A stretch of DNA of 64,000 nt, taken from NCBI GenBank assembly GCA_024235915.1, contig JACKLO010000007.1, forward strand, positions 434,001 to 498,000. Direction: 5' to 3'. The stretch's first letter is position 1; the number at the start of each line of letters is the position of its first letter. A program made the position numbers and the translations under genes. Below, piece after piece: positions 26,276 to 34,283 of the stretch. This DNA comes from Burkholderiaceae bacterium (GTDB lineage Bacteria > Pseudomonadota > Gammaproteobacteria > Burkholderiales > Burkholderiaceae_C). A model generated the notes under the pieces. It was not told the DNA's origin, made no database searches, and was given only the letters and a program-made list of their open reading frames with translations.

Positions 26276-27694
26276 TCAGTGGCCGCCGGCGTCGCCGCCG
26301 CCGGTGGAGGACATGGGGCCGGCCAGGGCCGACGGCGTGGGGCTGCCCAGCGTGGCCATGCGCAGGTCGGCATCGGCCAACCAGAAGTCGCGCTCGGCCA
26401 GGATCGCGTCGTGCACGCTGGCGATCTGTGCCCGCGCGTCGGCCAGCAGCTCGAAGACCCCGATCAGCATGCCGTTGTAGCGCAGCACGTTCTGCTCGGC
26501 GATCTGAGCGCGCAACGGCACGATCTGGTCGCGGTGGTGACGCGCGATCTGCCAGGCACTGCGCCGCTGGCCCTCGGCCTCGCGGATCTGCGAGCGCGCG
26601 TCGATCGCCAGCTGCGCGGCCTGATCGACCGCCTGGTGCCAGACGGCGTCGGCCCGGGCGGCCTTGGCATCGCCCGGGTCGAAGATCGGCAGTTCGATGC
26701 CGACCTCCCAGCCGCGCTGCCTGCTGCCGTCGCTGGACGTGTTGTGGCTCAGTCCCAGCTCGACCACGCTGACCAGCCGCGTTGCCCGTGTCAGGCCCAA
26801 TGCTCGCGCCGTCTCGTCGACGGCGATCTGCGCTGCCTGCAGGTCCAGCCGGGTGGCCAGGGCCTCGCGCTCGATCTGCGGCCGCTCCGGCAGTTCAGCC
26901 GGCAGGTCGGGCAGGCGGTCGGGCAGGGTGAACGCCGTCTGAGCGCCCCACAGGCCCAGCAGGCGCGTCAGCCGCTCGCGCGTGGCGCGCTGCTGCTGTT
27001 CGGCACGGGCCACGTTGAGCGCCGCGTCGGCGTAGAAGGCCTGTTCACGCGCCCGCTGCAAAGGGCTGAAGTTGCCCACCTGCTGCATGCGGCGGGCCAG
27101 TTCGGCCGCCGCCTCAGCGGCCTGCATGACTTGACCCATGTAGTGCACCGACTGCTGTGCCGCCACCGCGTCGACCCAGGCCTTGCGCGTCTTGGCCGCA
27201 TGGTCGAGCACGGCCACCAGCACGGCGTGGCGCTCGCGGTCCAGACGCCGCTGTGCCAGATCGCCTGTCCACGGGGTCAGCAACCAGCGCAGCAGGGGAA
27301 GGTGCAGGCTGCGATCGATCTCACGTTCATCGCCGGTGCGCGAGCGCCCGAAGGTGAAGCCCGGGTTGGGCAGGCGCAGGGCCTGCACGACCTCGGCTTC
27401 AGCCACGCCCAGGGCGGCGAAGCGGGCTTGCAGGCCGCGGTGGTTCAGCAGCGCCAGTTGCACGGCGGCGTCGGCCGCCAGTGGCGCGGTGGCCAGCAGG
27501 GTGGCCACCTGCTGGTCGATGGCCGTCCGCTCCTCGTCGCTGCGGGCCCAGCGCAGCGTGGCGCCGGTGTGCTGCTGCGCTGCCTGCTGCACCGGTGCGA
27601 ACTGCCGCTCGGGGTCGACGGTGGCGCATCCGGCAAGGATCAGGGCCGCCGCCAGGGCCGTCGACCGCCGGAAGGCCGTGAGGGCCCGGGTCAT
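26276..27694 (-). CDS. TolC-family outer membrane efflux lipoprotein
   Basis: A 472-residue outer-membrane channel. The lipobox LILAGC at about residues 17-22 marks a lipoprotein. The two OEP repeats are recognised by AVQLALLNHRGLQARFAALG near 80-99 and long helical coils; a second repeat starts about LDLQAAQIAVDETARALG. CusC-like channels form the exit duct of metal efflux pumps. No CusA/CusB partner lies in this window. The ATG overlaps the stop of the upstream small gene (ATGA). The C terminus ends SSTGGGDAGGH. Confidence 0.88.
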   Translation of the reverse strand: MTRALTAFRRSTALAAALILAGCATVDPERQFAPVQQAAQQHTGATLRWARSDEERTAIDQQVATLLATAPLAADAAVQLALLNHRGLQARFAALGVAEAEVVQALRLPNPGFTFGRSRTGDEREIDRSLHLPLLRWLLTPWTGDLAQRRLDRERHAVLVAVLDHAAKTRKAWVDAVAAQQSVHYMGQVMQAAEAAAELARRMQQVGNFSPLQRAREQAFYADAALNVARAEQQQRATRERLTRLLGLWGAQTAFTLPDRLPDLPAELPERPQIEREALATRLDLQAAQIAVDETARALGLTRATRLVSVVELGLSHNTSSDGSRQRGWEVGIELPIFDPGDAKAARADAVWHQAVDQAAQLAIDARSQIREAEGQRRSAWQIARHHRDQIVPLRAQIAEQNVLRYNGMLIGVFELLADARAQIASVHDAILAERDFWLADADLRMATLGSPTPSALAGPMSSTGGGDAGGH

Positions 27695-28068
27695 GGCTTG
27701 CCCCCGTGGTGGCCATGATGGGGCATTGCCGGTGGCATGGGCGTGGTCGGCGTCGTGGAGGGGCTGGACATCGGCGGTGTCGCTGTCGAAGCGGGCGTCG
27801 CTTCCGGCGCCGTCGCTTCGCGCAGATAGGCGCGCCAGCCGCCGATGCGGGCCACCGCCTCGTTGGCGGCCCGCCAGGACTTCAGCGGCGTCTCGCCCAG
27901 CGGGCGGTAGCGCTGCAGTGCGCTCTGGTGTTTCAGTGGTGGCACGTCGGCATCGACGTTCGTGGGGTCAGGCCGGCCGGCTGTGGCAGCGGCATGCCAG
28001 CAGGCGGCCGCCAGCAGAGGAAGGGCACGTATCGCAGCACGCTGGCTGCGCAGAAAGCTCAACAACAT
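27691..28068 (-). CDS. small secreted protein of the copper operon
   Basis: A 125-residue protein with a signal-like hydrophobic start (RALPLLAAACWHAAATAG) and a short conserved-looking core ALQRYRPLGETPLKSWRAAN. The tail is proline/threonine-rich and ends in a His-rich cluster MPHHGHHGGKP, plausible for metal binding. Similar small proteins follow copper efflux genes in Pseudomonas-type clusters. The ATG at 28068 follows GAGGTG and overlaps no other gene; its stop overlaps the TolC-type start. Confidence 0.7.
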   Translation of the reverse strand: MLLSFLRSQRAAIRALPLLAAACWHAAATAGRPDPTNVDADVPPLKHQSALQRYRPLGETPLKSWRAANEAVARIGGWRAYLREATAPEATPASTATPPMSSPSTTPTTPMPPAMPHHGHHGGKP

Positions 28069-28134
28069 GGGCACCTCGTCAGGTCGCTCAAGCACCGGTG
28101 CCGTCCCTGGGGCGGGACGGACCGGACGGCGGGG

Positions 28135-28530
28135 TCAGACAAGGGGGAGGCGAGGCGGGCGGTCGAACCCGTCCGGGTCGATGGAGCTCAGGAAGGGCGG
28201 CCGCCAGGCTGGCGGTGCGTAACCATGCATTTCAGGGCCGGGCAGGCCGAGCACCTGGGGCGCGGGCGCTGAACTGGCGTGGCACACCGCACACTGGGCA
28301 CAGCCGGCATGGCCGCTGGCGCCGGTGTGGGCCAAGCCGGCGTCGGCGTCCGGCATGGCAGCGGCCGGCGCGTCGCCCACGGCATGGCACGGCGGCGACG
28401 CCGCTTCCGGCAGATCACCGGGCATCTGATGCATGCTGCCCATCGTCAACTGCGGCGCGACTGCCGCCAGGCCCTGCAACGGCAGGGCCAGCGACAGACA
28501 CCACAGCATGGTCAGCCACCAGCGTTTCAC
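28135..28530 (-). CDS. DUF2946-like secreted protein with Cys/His motif
   Basis: A 131-residue protein using a GTG start; the next in-frame ATG is 21 bases further. The N terminus KRWWLTMLWCLSLALPLQGL is a signal peptide. A CAQCAVCH motif lies near residues 88-95 and the C terminus is proline-rich, arrangements seen in DUF2946-type small proteins of copper regions. It heads the copper operon; 66 bases separate it from the next gene. The family match is suggestive only. Confidence 0.55.
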   Translation of the reverse strand: MKRWWLTMLWCLSLALPLQGLAAVAPQLTMGSMHQMPGDLPEAASPPCHAVGDAPAAAMPDADAGLAHTGASGHAGCAQCAVCHASSAPAPQVLGLPGPEMHGYAPPAWRPPFLSSIDPDGFDRPPRLPLV

Positions 28531-28612
28531 CCCCACATTGTCGCGCAGTTCGGTCCGACCACTGCAGGTTGGGGGGCACCCCCGGGACTGCGGGGTGGTT
28601 GGCAGGGCCATC

Positions 28613-28628
28613 AGGCGCCCGACTTGCT
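28613..28628 (+). promoter_or_regulatory. sigma-54-like promoter for a PEP-CTERM gene
   Basis: The sequence AGGCGCCCGACTTGCT has the invariant GG and GC separated by ten bases, plus a TTGC -12 element, as in RpoN promoters. Transcription would start near 28639, leaving a 24-base leader with the AAGGAAG ribosome site before the ATG at 28663. PEP-CTERM genes in some bacteria are controlled by RpoN with PrsK/PrsR, which makes the site plausible. No PrsR or RpoN gene is in the window. Confidence 0.45.
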
Positions 28629-28662
28629 TAAGCTTCTGCAGCAAGCAAAGGAAGGCACCAGC

Positions 28663-29307
28663 ATGAAGCACACGATCACCCTTCTGGCCTTGGCCGGCGC
28701 GCTGGCCGCGCCCGCGGCCGGTGCCGTCGACCTCGTGCGCACCGATTTCGACAGCGACGCCGAAGGCTGGCGGGCCCTCAACGGTGTCGCGGCGCAGGGC
28801 TGGGTGGAGAGTGGGGGCGACCCGGGTGGCTTCTTCTCGGCGCTCGACAGCGGCGGTGGCGTGGTGTTTGTCTACGACGCGCCGGCCGCTTACCTCGGCG
28901 ACCAGAGCGCCGCGCTGGGCGGCACGCTGTCGTTCAGCCTGAAGACCTCGACGCAGGCCTTCCCGATGTCCAACAACCAGGCCACGGTGCGCATCATCGG
29001 CGGCGGCATCACCTTGGCCGCGGTCGTGGGCGACGCCCCAGGGCTGGACTGGACGCATTACACGCTCGACTTGGTGCCGACCAGTTTCCGCATCGGTGAC
29101 GCCGGCGGGGAACTGGCCACGGCCGAGGACCTGGCCTGGGTCTTTGGTCAGGTCGAGACCCTGCGCATCCGCGGCGAGTTCAGCCAGATCATCGACCGCG
29201 GCGGTCTCGATACCGTGGTGCTGAGCGCTGTGCCGGAGCCGGCCACCTGGGCGCTGGCGCTGGCGGGTGTCGCCGGCCTGGCCTGGCGCCGGCGGTTCGC
29301 GCGCTGA
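28663..29307 (+). CDS. PEP-CTERM protein with laminin-B-like domain
   Basis: A 214-residue secreted protein. The signal peptide ends around APAAGA. The body starts TDFDSDAEGWRALNGVAAQG and has SAALGGTLSFSLKT, the pattern of laminin-B (domain IV)-like beta-sandwiches of surface proteins. It ends with the PEP-CTERM tail VPEPATWALALAGVAGLAWR and RRRFAR. It is monocistronic and faces away from the copper operon. A sigma-54-like site and a C/G-rich motif lie upstream. Confidence 0.87.
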   Translation: MKHTITLLALAGALAAPAAGAVDLVRTDFDSDAEGWRALNGVAAQGWVESGGDPGGFFSALDSGGGVVFVYDAPAAYLGDQSAALGGTLSFSLKTSTQAFPMSNNQATVRIIGGGITLAAVVGDAPGLDWTHYTLDLVPTSFRIGDAGGELATAEDLAWVFGQVETLRIRGEFSQIIDRGGLDTVVLSAVPEPATWALALAGVAGLAWRRRFAR

Positions 29308-29407
29308 CTGGCTGAGAGGTCGGTCCAGGCCGGCGCCTGCCGGCATCAGGAGGTCCGACGTACCGCCGCGGCGACCGCGCCAGCGCGGCCCACCGCTTCA
29401 TGCACAC

Positions 29408-29426
29408 TCACCCCCTTTCGGGGTGA
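29408..29426 (+). promoter_or_regulatory. hairpin in the leader of the CoA-transferase gene
   Basis: TCACCCC and GGGGTGA pair perfectly around CTTTC, ending 12 bases before the GTG start. It may slow ribosome access or end transcription from upstream. No further regulatory feature is evident in the 131-base gap. Confidence 0.35.
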
Positions 29427-29438
29427 TGGAGTGAGGCC

Positions 29439-30581
29439 GTGGGTCCGTTGAAGGGTTTGCGTGTGGTGGAACTGGCCGGTATCGGCCCCGGCCCGATGGC
29501 CTGCATGCTGCTGGCCGACCTGGGCGCGGACGTGGTGCGCATCGACCGCCTGGAGGCCAGTGGCCTGGGCCTGCCGATGCCGCCGCGTTTCGACGTCAAT
29601 GCACGCGGCCGGCGATCGGTGGCGCTGGACCTCAAGCAGGCGGCTGGCATCGACGTGGCACTTCGGCTGATCGACCGGGCCGACGTGCTGATCGAAGGCT
29701 TCCGTCCCGGCGTCGCCGAACGCCTGGGCCTGGGGCCGGACACCTGCCATGCGCGCAATCCGGGCCTGGTCTACGGCCGCATGACCGGCTTCGGCCAGAC
29801 CGGGCCGATGGCCCCGATGGCCGGCCACGACCTCAACTACATTGCACTGACCGGCGTGCTCGACGCCATCGGCCCGCCCGGCGGCGCGCCGGTGCCGCCG
29901 CTGAACCTGGTGGGCGACTACGGTGGCGGGGCGCTGTACCTGGCCTTTGGCGTGATGGCGGCGCTGTACGAGCGTCAACAGTCGGGGAAAGGGCAGGTGG
30001 TGGACGCGGCCATGGTGGACGGCGCGGCTTCGCTGGCGTCGATCTTCCACGGCCTGCGAGCCGCGGGCCAGTGGGGCGGCGAGCGAGGCGGCAACCTGCT
30101 CGATGGGGGGGCGCCGTTCTACACGACGTACCGCTGCGCCGACGGCGGCTGGCTGGCCGTCGGTGCGCTGGAGCCCAAGTTCTTCGCCGCGTTTGCGCGC
30201 GGCATTGGTCTTGACGCGTCATTCATCGCCGCGCAGTACGACCGTCGGCAGTGGCCCGCGATGCGCGAGGCCATTTCGGTCTTGCTGGCGGTGCAGACGC
30301 GCGACCACTGGGCCGCGCTGTTCGAAGGCAGCGATGCCTGTGTGACCCCGGTGCTGAGCTTCGCCGAAGCCACGCAGCACGCGCACGCGCAGTCCCGCGG
30401 TGCCTACGTCACCGTCGACGGCGTGGTGCAGCCTGGCCCGGCGCCGCGCTTCTCCCGCAGCGTGCCGGCCGTGCCTGGCTCATCACCGCAGATCGGGGAA
30501 CAGAGCGCTGCAGTGCTGGAAGAAGCGGGCTTCGACCGCGATCAGATTGCGGCCCTGCAGGCCGCGGGGGTGCTGAAATGA
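29439..30581 (+). CDS. class III CoA-transferase family, alpha-methylacyl-CoA racemase-like
   Basis: A 380-residue enzyme beginning with GTG. The N terminus GLRVVELAGIGPGPMACMLL and DLGADVVRIDR are the CaiB/BaiF fold, and AGHDLNYIALTGVLDAI carries the histidine/asparagine region typical of alpha-methylacyl-CoA racemases. These enzymes epimerise 2-methylacyl-CoA in branched-chain fatty acid breakdown. It overlaps the next gene by ATGA, suggesting coupled translation. Confidence 0.88.
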   Translation: MGPLKGLRVVELAGIGPGPMACMLLADLGADVVRIDRLEASGLGLPMPPRFDVNARGRRSVALDLKQAAGIDVALRLIDRADVLIEGFRPGVAERLGLGPDTCHARNPGLVYGRMTGFGQTGPMAPMAGHDLNYIALTGVLDAIGPPGGAPVPPLNLVGDYGGGALYLAFGVMAALYERQQSGKGQVVDAAMVDGAASLASIFHGLRAAGQWGGERGGNLLDGGAPFYTTYRCADGGWLAVGALEPKFFAAFARGIGLDASFIAAQYDRRQWPAMREAISVLLAVQTRDHWAALFEGSDACVTPVLSFAEATQHAHAQSRGAYVTVDGVVQPGPAPRFSRSVPAVPGSSPQIGEQSAAVLEEAGFDRDQIAALQAAGVLK

Positions 30582-32257
30582 GCGTGCACCAGACCCCTGC
30601 CGACGCCCGGCTGGCGGCGTCGCTGATGCTGCTGCGCGACGCGGCCGAAGGCGGCGTCGAGGTGCTGATGTTGCGCCGCGCCGAACGTGATGGTGACCTG
30701 CGCAGCGGCGCCTGCGTCTTCCCGGGCGGCGTGCTGGAGGCCGGCGACCGTGCAGCCCACGCCTGGTGCCTGGGCCCTGGGGATGCCGAGGCGAGTGCCC
30801 GCCTGGGCCTGGCCGAAGGTGGACTGGACTACCTGGTGGCCGCCGTGCGCGAAAGCTTCGAGGAAGTGGGCGTGCTGCTGGCCTGCCGGCCGGACGGCAG
30901 CGCGCTGCCGGCGGCCGACTGGGCCGCGTTGCAGCCGGAACTCGCCCCGTGGCGGCTGCAGCTGCACCGCGGCGAGCAGGACCTGGGCGCACTGTGCCGC
31001 GCTTTCGACCTGCGGCTGGACCTTCGCGGACTGCACTATTTCAGCCATTGGCTGACGCCACCAGGCGTGCCCAAGCGCTTCGACACGCGCTTCTTCACCG
31101 TGCCCATGCCGGCCGGTCAGGTGCCCGAGGCTGACCGCGCCGAGGCGGTGGAACTGATGTGGGCGCAGCCTGCGGTGGCCTTGGCGCGCGACAGTGGCTA
31201 CGTGCTGCTGCCGGTGACACGCTGCACGCTGCAGGAACTGCAGGCACACCCGGACACCGCGGCGGCCCACACCGAAGCCGGCGCACGGCGTGACATCCGC
31301 GTGACCATGCCGCGCCGCGGCCGGACTCGCAAGGGCCCGCGCATCGTGTTGCCCTGGGAACCGGGCTGGGCCGAGCTGGGCCGGCTGGACCCGGACGGCC
31401 ACCACCAGGCTTGGGCCGAGATCGTGCCGGGCGAGCCGGTGCGGCTGTCGCCGCGCGTCCTGCGCGTGACGGCACCCAACGCCGGCATGATGACCGGGCC
31501 CGGCACCAACAGCTACCTGGTTGGCGACGACGACCCGGCCGCGCCACTGGCCGTGATCGATCCAGGTCCTGACGACGCGACGCACCGCGCAGCGATCCTG
31601 GCGGCCGCACCGCGCCGCATCACCCACGTGCTGACCACGCACACGCATGTGGACCATTCCCCCGGTGCCGCCGCGCTGGCCCAGGCCACGGGCGCACGCA
31701 TCATCGGCCGCCGCGCGCCGCCGTATCCGGGCCAGGACGCCGCTTTCAGGCCCGACGAAGAACCGGCCGAAGGCGATGTGCTGTCGCTCGGCACCGGCAC
31801 CACCTTGCACGCCCTGCAGACGCCGGGGCATGCGTCGAACCACGTGTGCTGGCGGCTGGCCGAGGAGAAGCTGCTGTTCACCGGCGACCACCTGATGCAG
31901 GGCAGCACCGTGGTCATCAACCCGCCGGACGGCGACATGCTGGCCTATCTGGCGCAGTTGGAGCGACTGCTGCCCATGGACCTGGACTGGCTGGCGCCGG
32001 GCCATGGCTTCCTGGTGGCGCAGCCGCACGACGTCATCCGCGCCCTGGTGGCGCACCGGCTGAAGCGCGAAGCCAAGGTGCTGTTGGCCCTGCAGCAGCA
32101 CGGCCCAGCCAACGTGCAGGCCCTGGTGCCCGCGGCCTACGACGACACGCCGGCGCCGCTGCATGGTGTGGCGGCGCGCTCCTTGCTGGCGCACCTGCTG
32201 AAGTTGCAGGCCGAAGGCCACGCCGTCGAATCAGGGGGCGTCTGGCGGGTGTGCTGA
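30578..32257 (+). CDS. NUDIX hydrolase fused to metallo-beta-lactamase fold hydrolase
   Basis: A 559-residue two-domain protein. Residues about 1-230 form a NUDIX domain: FPGGVLEAGDRAAH and, after an insert, AVRESFEEVGVLL complete the Nudix box. Residues about 285-500 are an MBL domain with the HxHxDH metal motif THTHVDHSPG near 354, TGDHLMQGST and LAPGHGFL, followed by a winged-helix-like tail rich in LLAHLLKLQ. Such fusions are known in beta-proteobacteria; the substrate is likely a CoA thioester or nucleotide derivative. It is coupled to the CoA-transferase gene and overlaps the convergent bpt by 27 bases. Confidence 0.87.
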   Translation: MSVHQTPADARLAASLMLLRDAAEGGVEVLMLRRAERDGDLRSGACVFPGGVLEAGDRAAHAWCLGPGDAEASARLGLAEGGLDYLVAAVRESFEEVGVLLACRPDGSALPAADWAALQPELAPWRLQLHRGEQDLGALCRAFDLRLDLRGLHYFSHWLTPPGVPKRFDTRFFTVPMPAGQVPEADRAEAVELMWAQPAVALARDSGYVLLPVTRCTLQELQAHPDTAAAHTEAGARRDIRVTMPRRGRTRKGPRIVLPWEPGWAELGRLDPDGHHQAWAEIVPGEPVRLSPRVLRVTAPNAGMMTGPGTNSYLVGDDDPAAPLAVIDPGPDDATHRAAILAAAPRRITHVLTTHTHVDHSPGAAALAQATGARIIGRRAPPYPGQDAAFRPDEEPAEGDVLSLGTGTTLHALQTPGHASNHVCWRLAEEKLLFTGDHLMQGSTVVINPPDGDMLAYLAQLERLLPMDLDWLAPGHGFLVAQPHDVIRALVAHRLKREAKVLLALQQHGPANVQALVPAAYDDTPAPLHGVAARSLLAHLLKLQAEGHAVESGGVWRVC

Positions 32258-33010
32258 AGGTGCAGGGGCCGTGGCGTCGGCATCCTGCCAATGGCCGTCG
32301 CGCAACAGCTGGTGCGGCCCGAACTGGGCCTTGTAGGCCATCTTGGGGCTCTCCGCGATCCAGTAGCCCAGGTAGAGGTGCGGCAGGTTCAGCTGCCGCA
32401 CCTGCTCCACCTGCCACATCACGCCGTAGGTGCCGTAGCTGGTGCCTGGCTCGGGTTCGTAGTAGGTGTAGACGGCGGAGATGCCGTCGGCCAGCACGTC
32501 GACGATGGACACCATCTTCAGCGTACCGGCGCTGCCGTCGTCGGTGGGCGTGCGGAACTCCACCAGGCGGGAGTTGACGCGGCTCTGGAGCAGGAACTGG
32601 GTGTACTGGTCGACGCTGTCGTGGTCCATGCCGCCGCCGGCATGGCGGCCGCTCTGGTAACGCAGGTAGAGCTGGTAATGCTCCGGCGAGAAGCACAGCC
32701 GCAGCACCCGGGCCTTGAGGCCGGCATGCTGCTTCCAGGCGCGGCGCTGGCTGCGCGTCGGCTGGAAGCTGGCCACCGGCACCCGCATGGGCACGCAGGC
32801 GCGGCAGCCGTCGCAGTAGGGCCGGTAGGTGAACATGCCGCTGCGCCGGAAGCCATTGGCCACCAGGCCGGAATAGGCGTCGGCATGGATCAGGTGGCTG
32901 GGCGTGGCCACCTGCGAGCGCGCCAGCCGCCCCGGCAGGTAGCTGCACGGGTAGGGGGCCGTCGCGTAGAACTGCAACGACGAGAGCGGGAGCTCCTGCG
33001 GGTGCGTCAC
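32231..33010 (-). CDS. bpt: aspartate/glutamate leucyltransferase (N-end rule, ATE-like)
   Basis: A 259-residue aminoacyl-tRNA-protein transferase. The N-terminal ATE domain contains the CDGCRACVPMRVPVASF cysteine motif, and the C-terminal part has PEPGTSYGTYGVMWQVEQV and LYLGYWIAESPKMAYK. Bacterial Bpt adds leucine to N-terminal Asp/Glu so that ClpS/ClpA-ClpP degrades the protein. Its ATG overlaps the aat stop (ATGA), giving a two-gene N-end-rule operon. Confidence 0.93.
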   Translation of the reverse strand: MTHPQELPLSSLQFYATAPYPCSYLPGRLARSQVATPSHLIHADAYSGLVANGFRRSGMFTYRPYCDGCRACVPMRVPVASFQPTRSQRRAWKQHAGLKARVLRLCFSPEHYQLYLRYQSGRHAGGGMDHDSVDQYTQFLLQSRVNSRLVEFRTPTDDGSAGTLKMVSIVDVLADGISAVYTYYEPEPGTSYGTYGVMWQVEQVRQLNLPHLYLGYWIAESPKMAYKAQFGPHQLLRDGHWQDADATAPAPSAHPPDAP

Positions 33011-33771
33011 GTGGGCGAAGTGGGGCGGGGCGTCGTGGGTGTGCCCAGGCGCGGGTCCAGGTGCGCCCAGTGCGCTGGATCATAGGTCCAGTCCCGGATG
33101 TCCGGCGCCCCCAGGGCGCGGGCCAGGTGGGCCTGGAATGCGGCGCGCGGGACTTCGTGCGCGCCCATGGACGCCAGGTGCCCGGTGTGCTGCTGGCAGT
33201 CCACCCAGTCCACGCCACGGGCGCGGCAGGCGGCCACCAGCGCGGCCAGGGCCAGCTTGGAGGCGTCGGTGGCGTGCGAGAACATCGATTCGCCGAACAC
33301 CATGTGGCCGATGCTCACGAAGTAGAGACCACCCACCAATTGCCCGTCGACCCAGGTCTCGACGCTGTGCGTGCGCCCGGCCGCGTGCCAGGCCACATAG
33401 GCCTGCACCATGGCCGGCACGATCCAGGTGCCGTCCTGGCCGTCGCGCGGGGTGGCGGCGCAGTGGCGCATCACGCGTGCGAAGTCGCTGTCGAAGCGGA
33501 CAGCACAACCGGGTGTGGCCAGGAAGCGCTGCAGCGTCTTGCGCAGCGAGCGGTGCAGCTTGAAGTCGGCCACCGGCAGCACCATGCGCGGGTCGGGGCT
33601 CCACCACAGCACCGGTTGGCCCGGGCCGAACCAGGGGAACAGGCCGAGGCGGTAGGCTTCTTCCAGGCGAGCAGGGGTCAGCGTGCCGCCCGCGGCGACC
33701 AGCCCCGGGACTTCCTCCAGCACCGTGCCCGGGCGGGGCAACGGCAGCGTGTCGTCAATCCAGTGGACCAT
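33007..33771 (-). CDS. aat: leucyl/phenylalanyl-tRNA-protein transferase
   Basis: A 254-residue Aat. Visible motifs are YRLGLFPWFGPGQPVLWWSP, PDPRMVL, GTWIVPAMVQAYVAWH, QLVGGLYFVSIGHMVFGESM and DWVDCQQHTGHLASMGA. It attaches leucine or phenylalanine to N-terminal Arg/Lys for the N-end rule. An open frame continues upstream into the adjacent repeat element, but the ATG at 33771 fits the family start. It is co-transcribed with bpt. Confidence 0.93.
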   Translation of the reverse strand: MVHWIDDTLPLPRPGTVLEEVPGLVAAGGTLTPARLEEAYRLGLFPWFGPGQPVLWWSPDPRMVLPVADFKLHRSLRKTLQRFLATPGCAVRFDSDFARVMRHCAATPRDGQDGTWIVPAMVQAYVAWHAAGRTHSVETWVDGQLVGGLYFVSIGHMVFGESMFSHATDASKLALAALVAACRARGVDWVDCQQHTGHLASMGAHEVPRAAFQAHLARALGAPDIRDWTYDPAHWAHLDPRLGTPTTPRPTSPT

Positions 33772-33779
33772 GGGCGGCT

Positions 33780-34223
33780 CTGGGTCTGGCGACCCGATTT
33801 CCGTGGGCTCCCCCGAGCCCCCTCCAAGAAGGGGCTCCAGCACGTTTGACGGCACCCCGCCAGCCCCCCTCCGCGAGGGGGACTCCAGCATGTATGACGA
33901 GTCGGCCGCCTGGCCGACCGCTTCGCTGCGCAAGGACACAGCGGCGGCTCTCTCTCGGGGCGCCTGTGCATGTCCGCAAGGCGGTGGCGGGTTGGCTTGT
34001 GGCGCGCATGAGAGCGCCGAGCATCGCAGGGCCCGAGGCCGCGCGCGCCAGCGCGCTTAGTAGACTGACTCGCGGCCGATGTCCGACCACAGCGAACGCA
34101 GTGAGCGGAGGGAGTTTGGCCGCGGGCCTCGGGACCGAGAAGCACAGGGAAGTCGGAGCGCAGCGGAGACCGCTCGACCTAAGCGGCACAGGCCAACCTG
34201 CCACCGCCTTGCCGCCTCGGCCG
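33780..34223 (+). repeat. 444-bp structured intergenic repeat, copy A
   Basis: This stretch is about 90% identical by eye to 57802-58244, in the same orientation. Both copies begin with the small hairpin GGGTC-TGGC-GACCC and end near GCCGC(C/A)TCGGCC. Internal hairpins include GAGCCCC/GGGGCTC (33815-33837), CCCCCTC/GAGGGGG (33865-33881) and GTCGGCC/GGCCGAC (33901-33918). No target duplications or transposase were seen. It fills the gap between the prolyl oligopeptidase stop and the aat start. Frames open in it are arginine-rich and look like GC shadows. Confidence 0.8.
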
Positions 34224-34283
34224 TGGAGTGCGACCTCAAATGCCCACACGGCACTCAACGTCCGCTTTGGGTCGCCAGCCACC

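Noticed and set aside
24546..26480. Long plus-strand open frame of 644 codons across the copper operon
   Set aside because: It is the antisense shadow of the multicopper oxidase and cupredoxin genes, with His/Val/Ala-rich composition and no domain.
33678..34145. Open reading frame of about 155 codons on the minus strand across repeat copy A, with a similar one in copy B
   Set aside because: Arginine/proline-rich composition typical of GC shadows; no family resemblance, no ribosome site, and substitutions between copies show no codon pattern.
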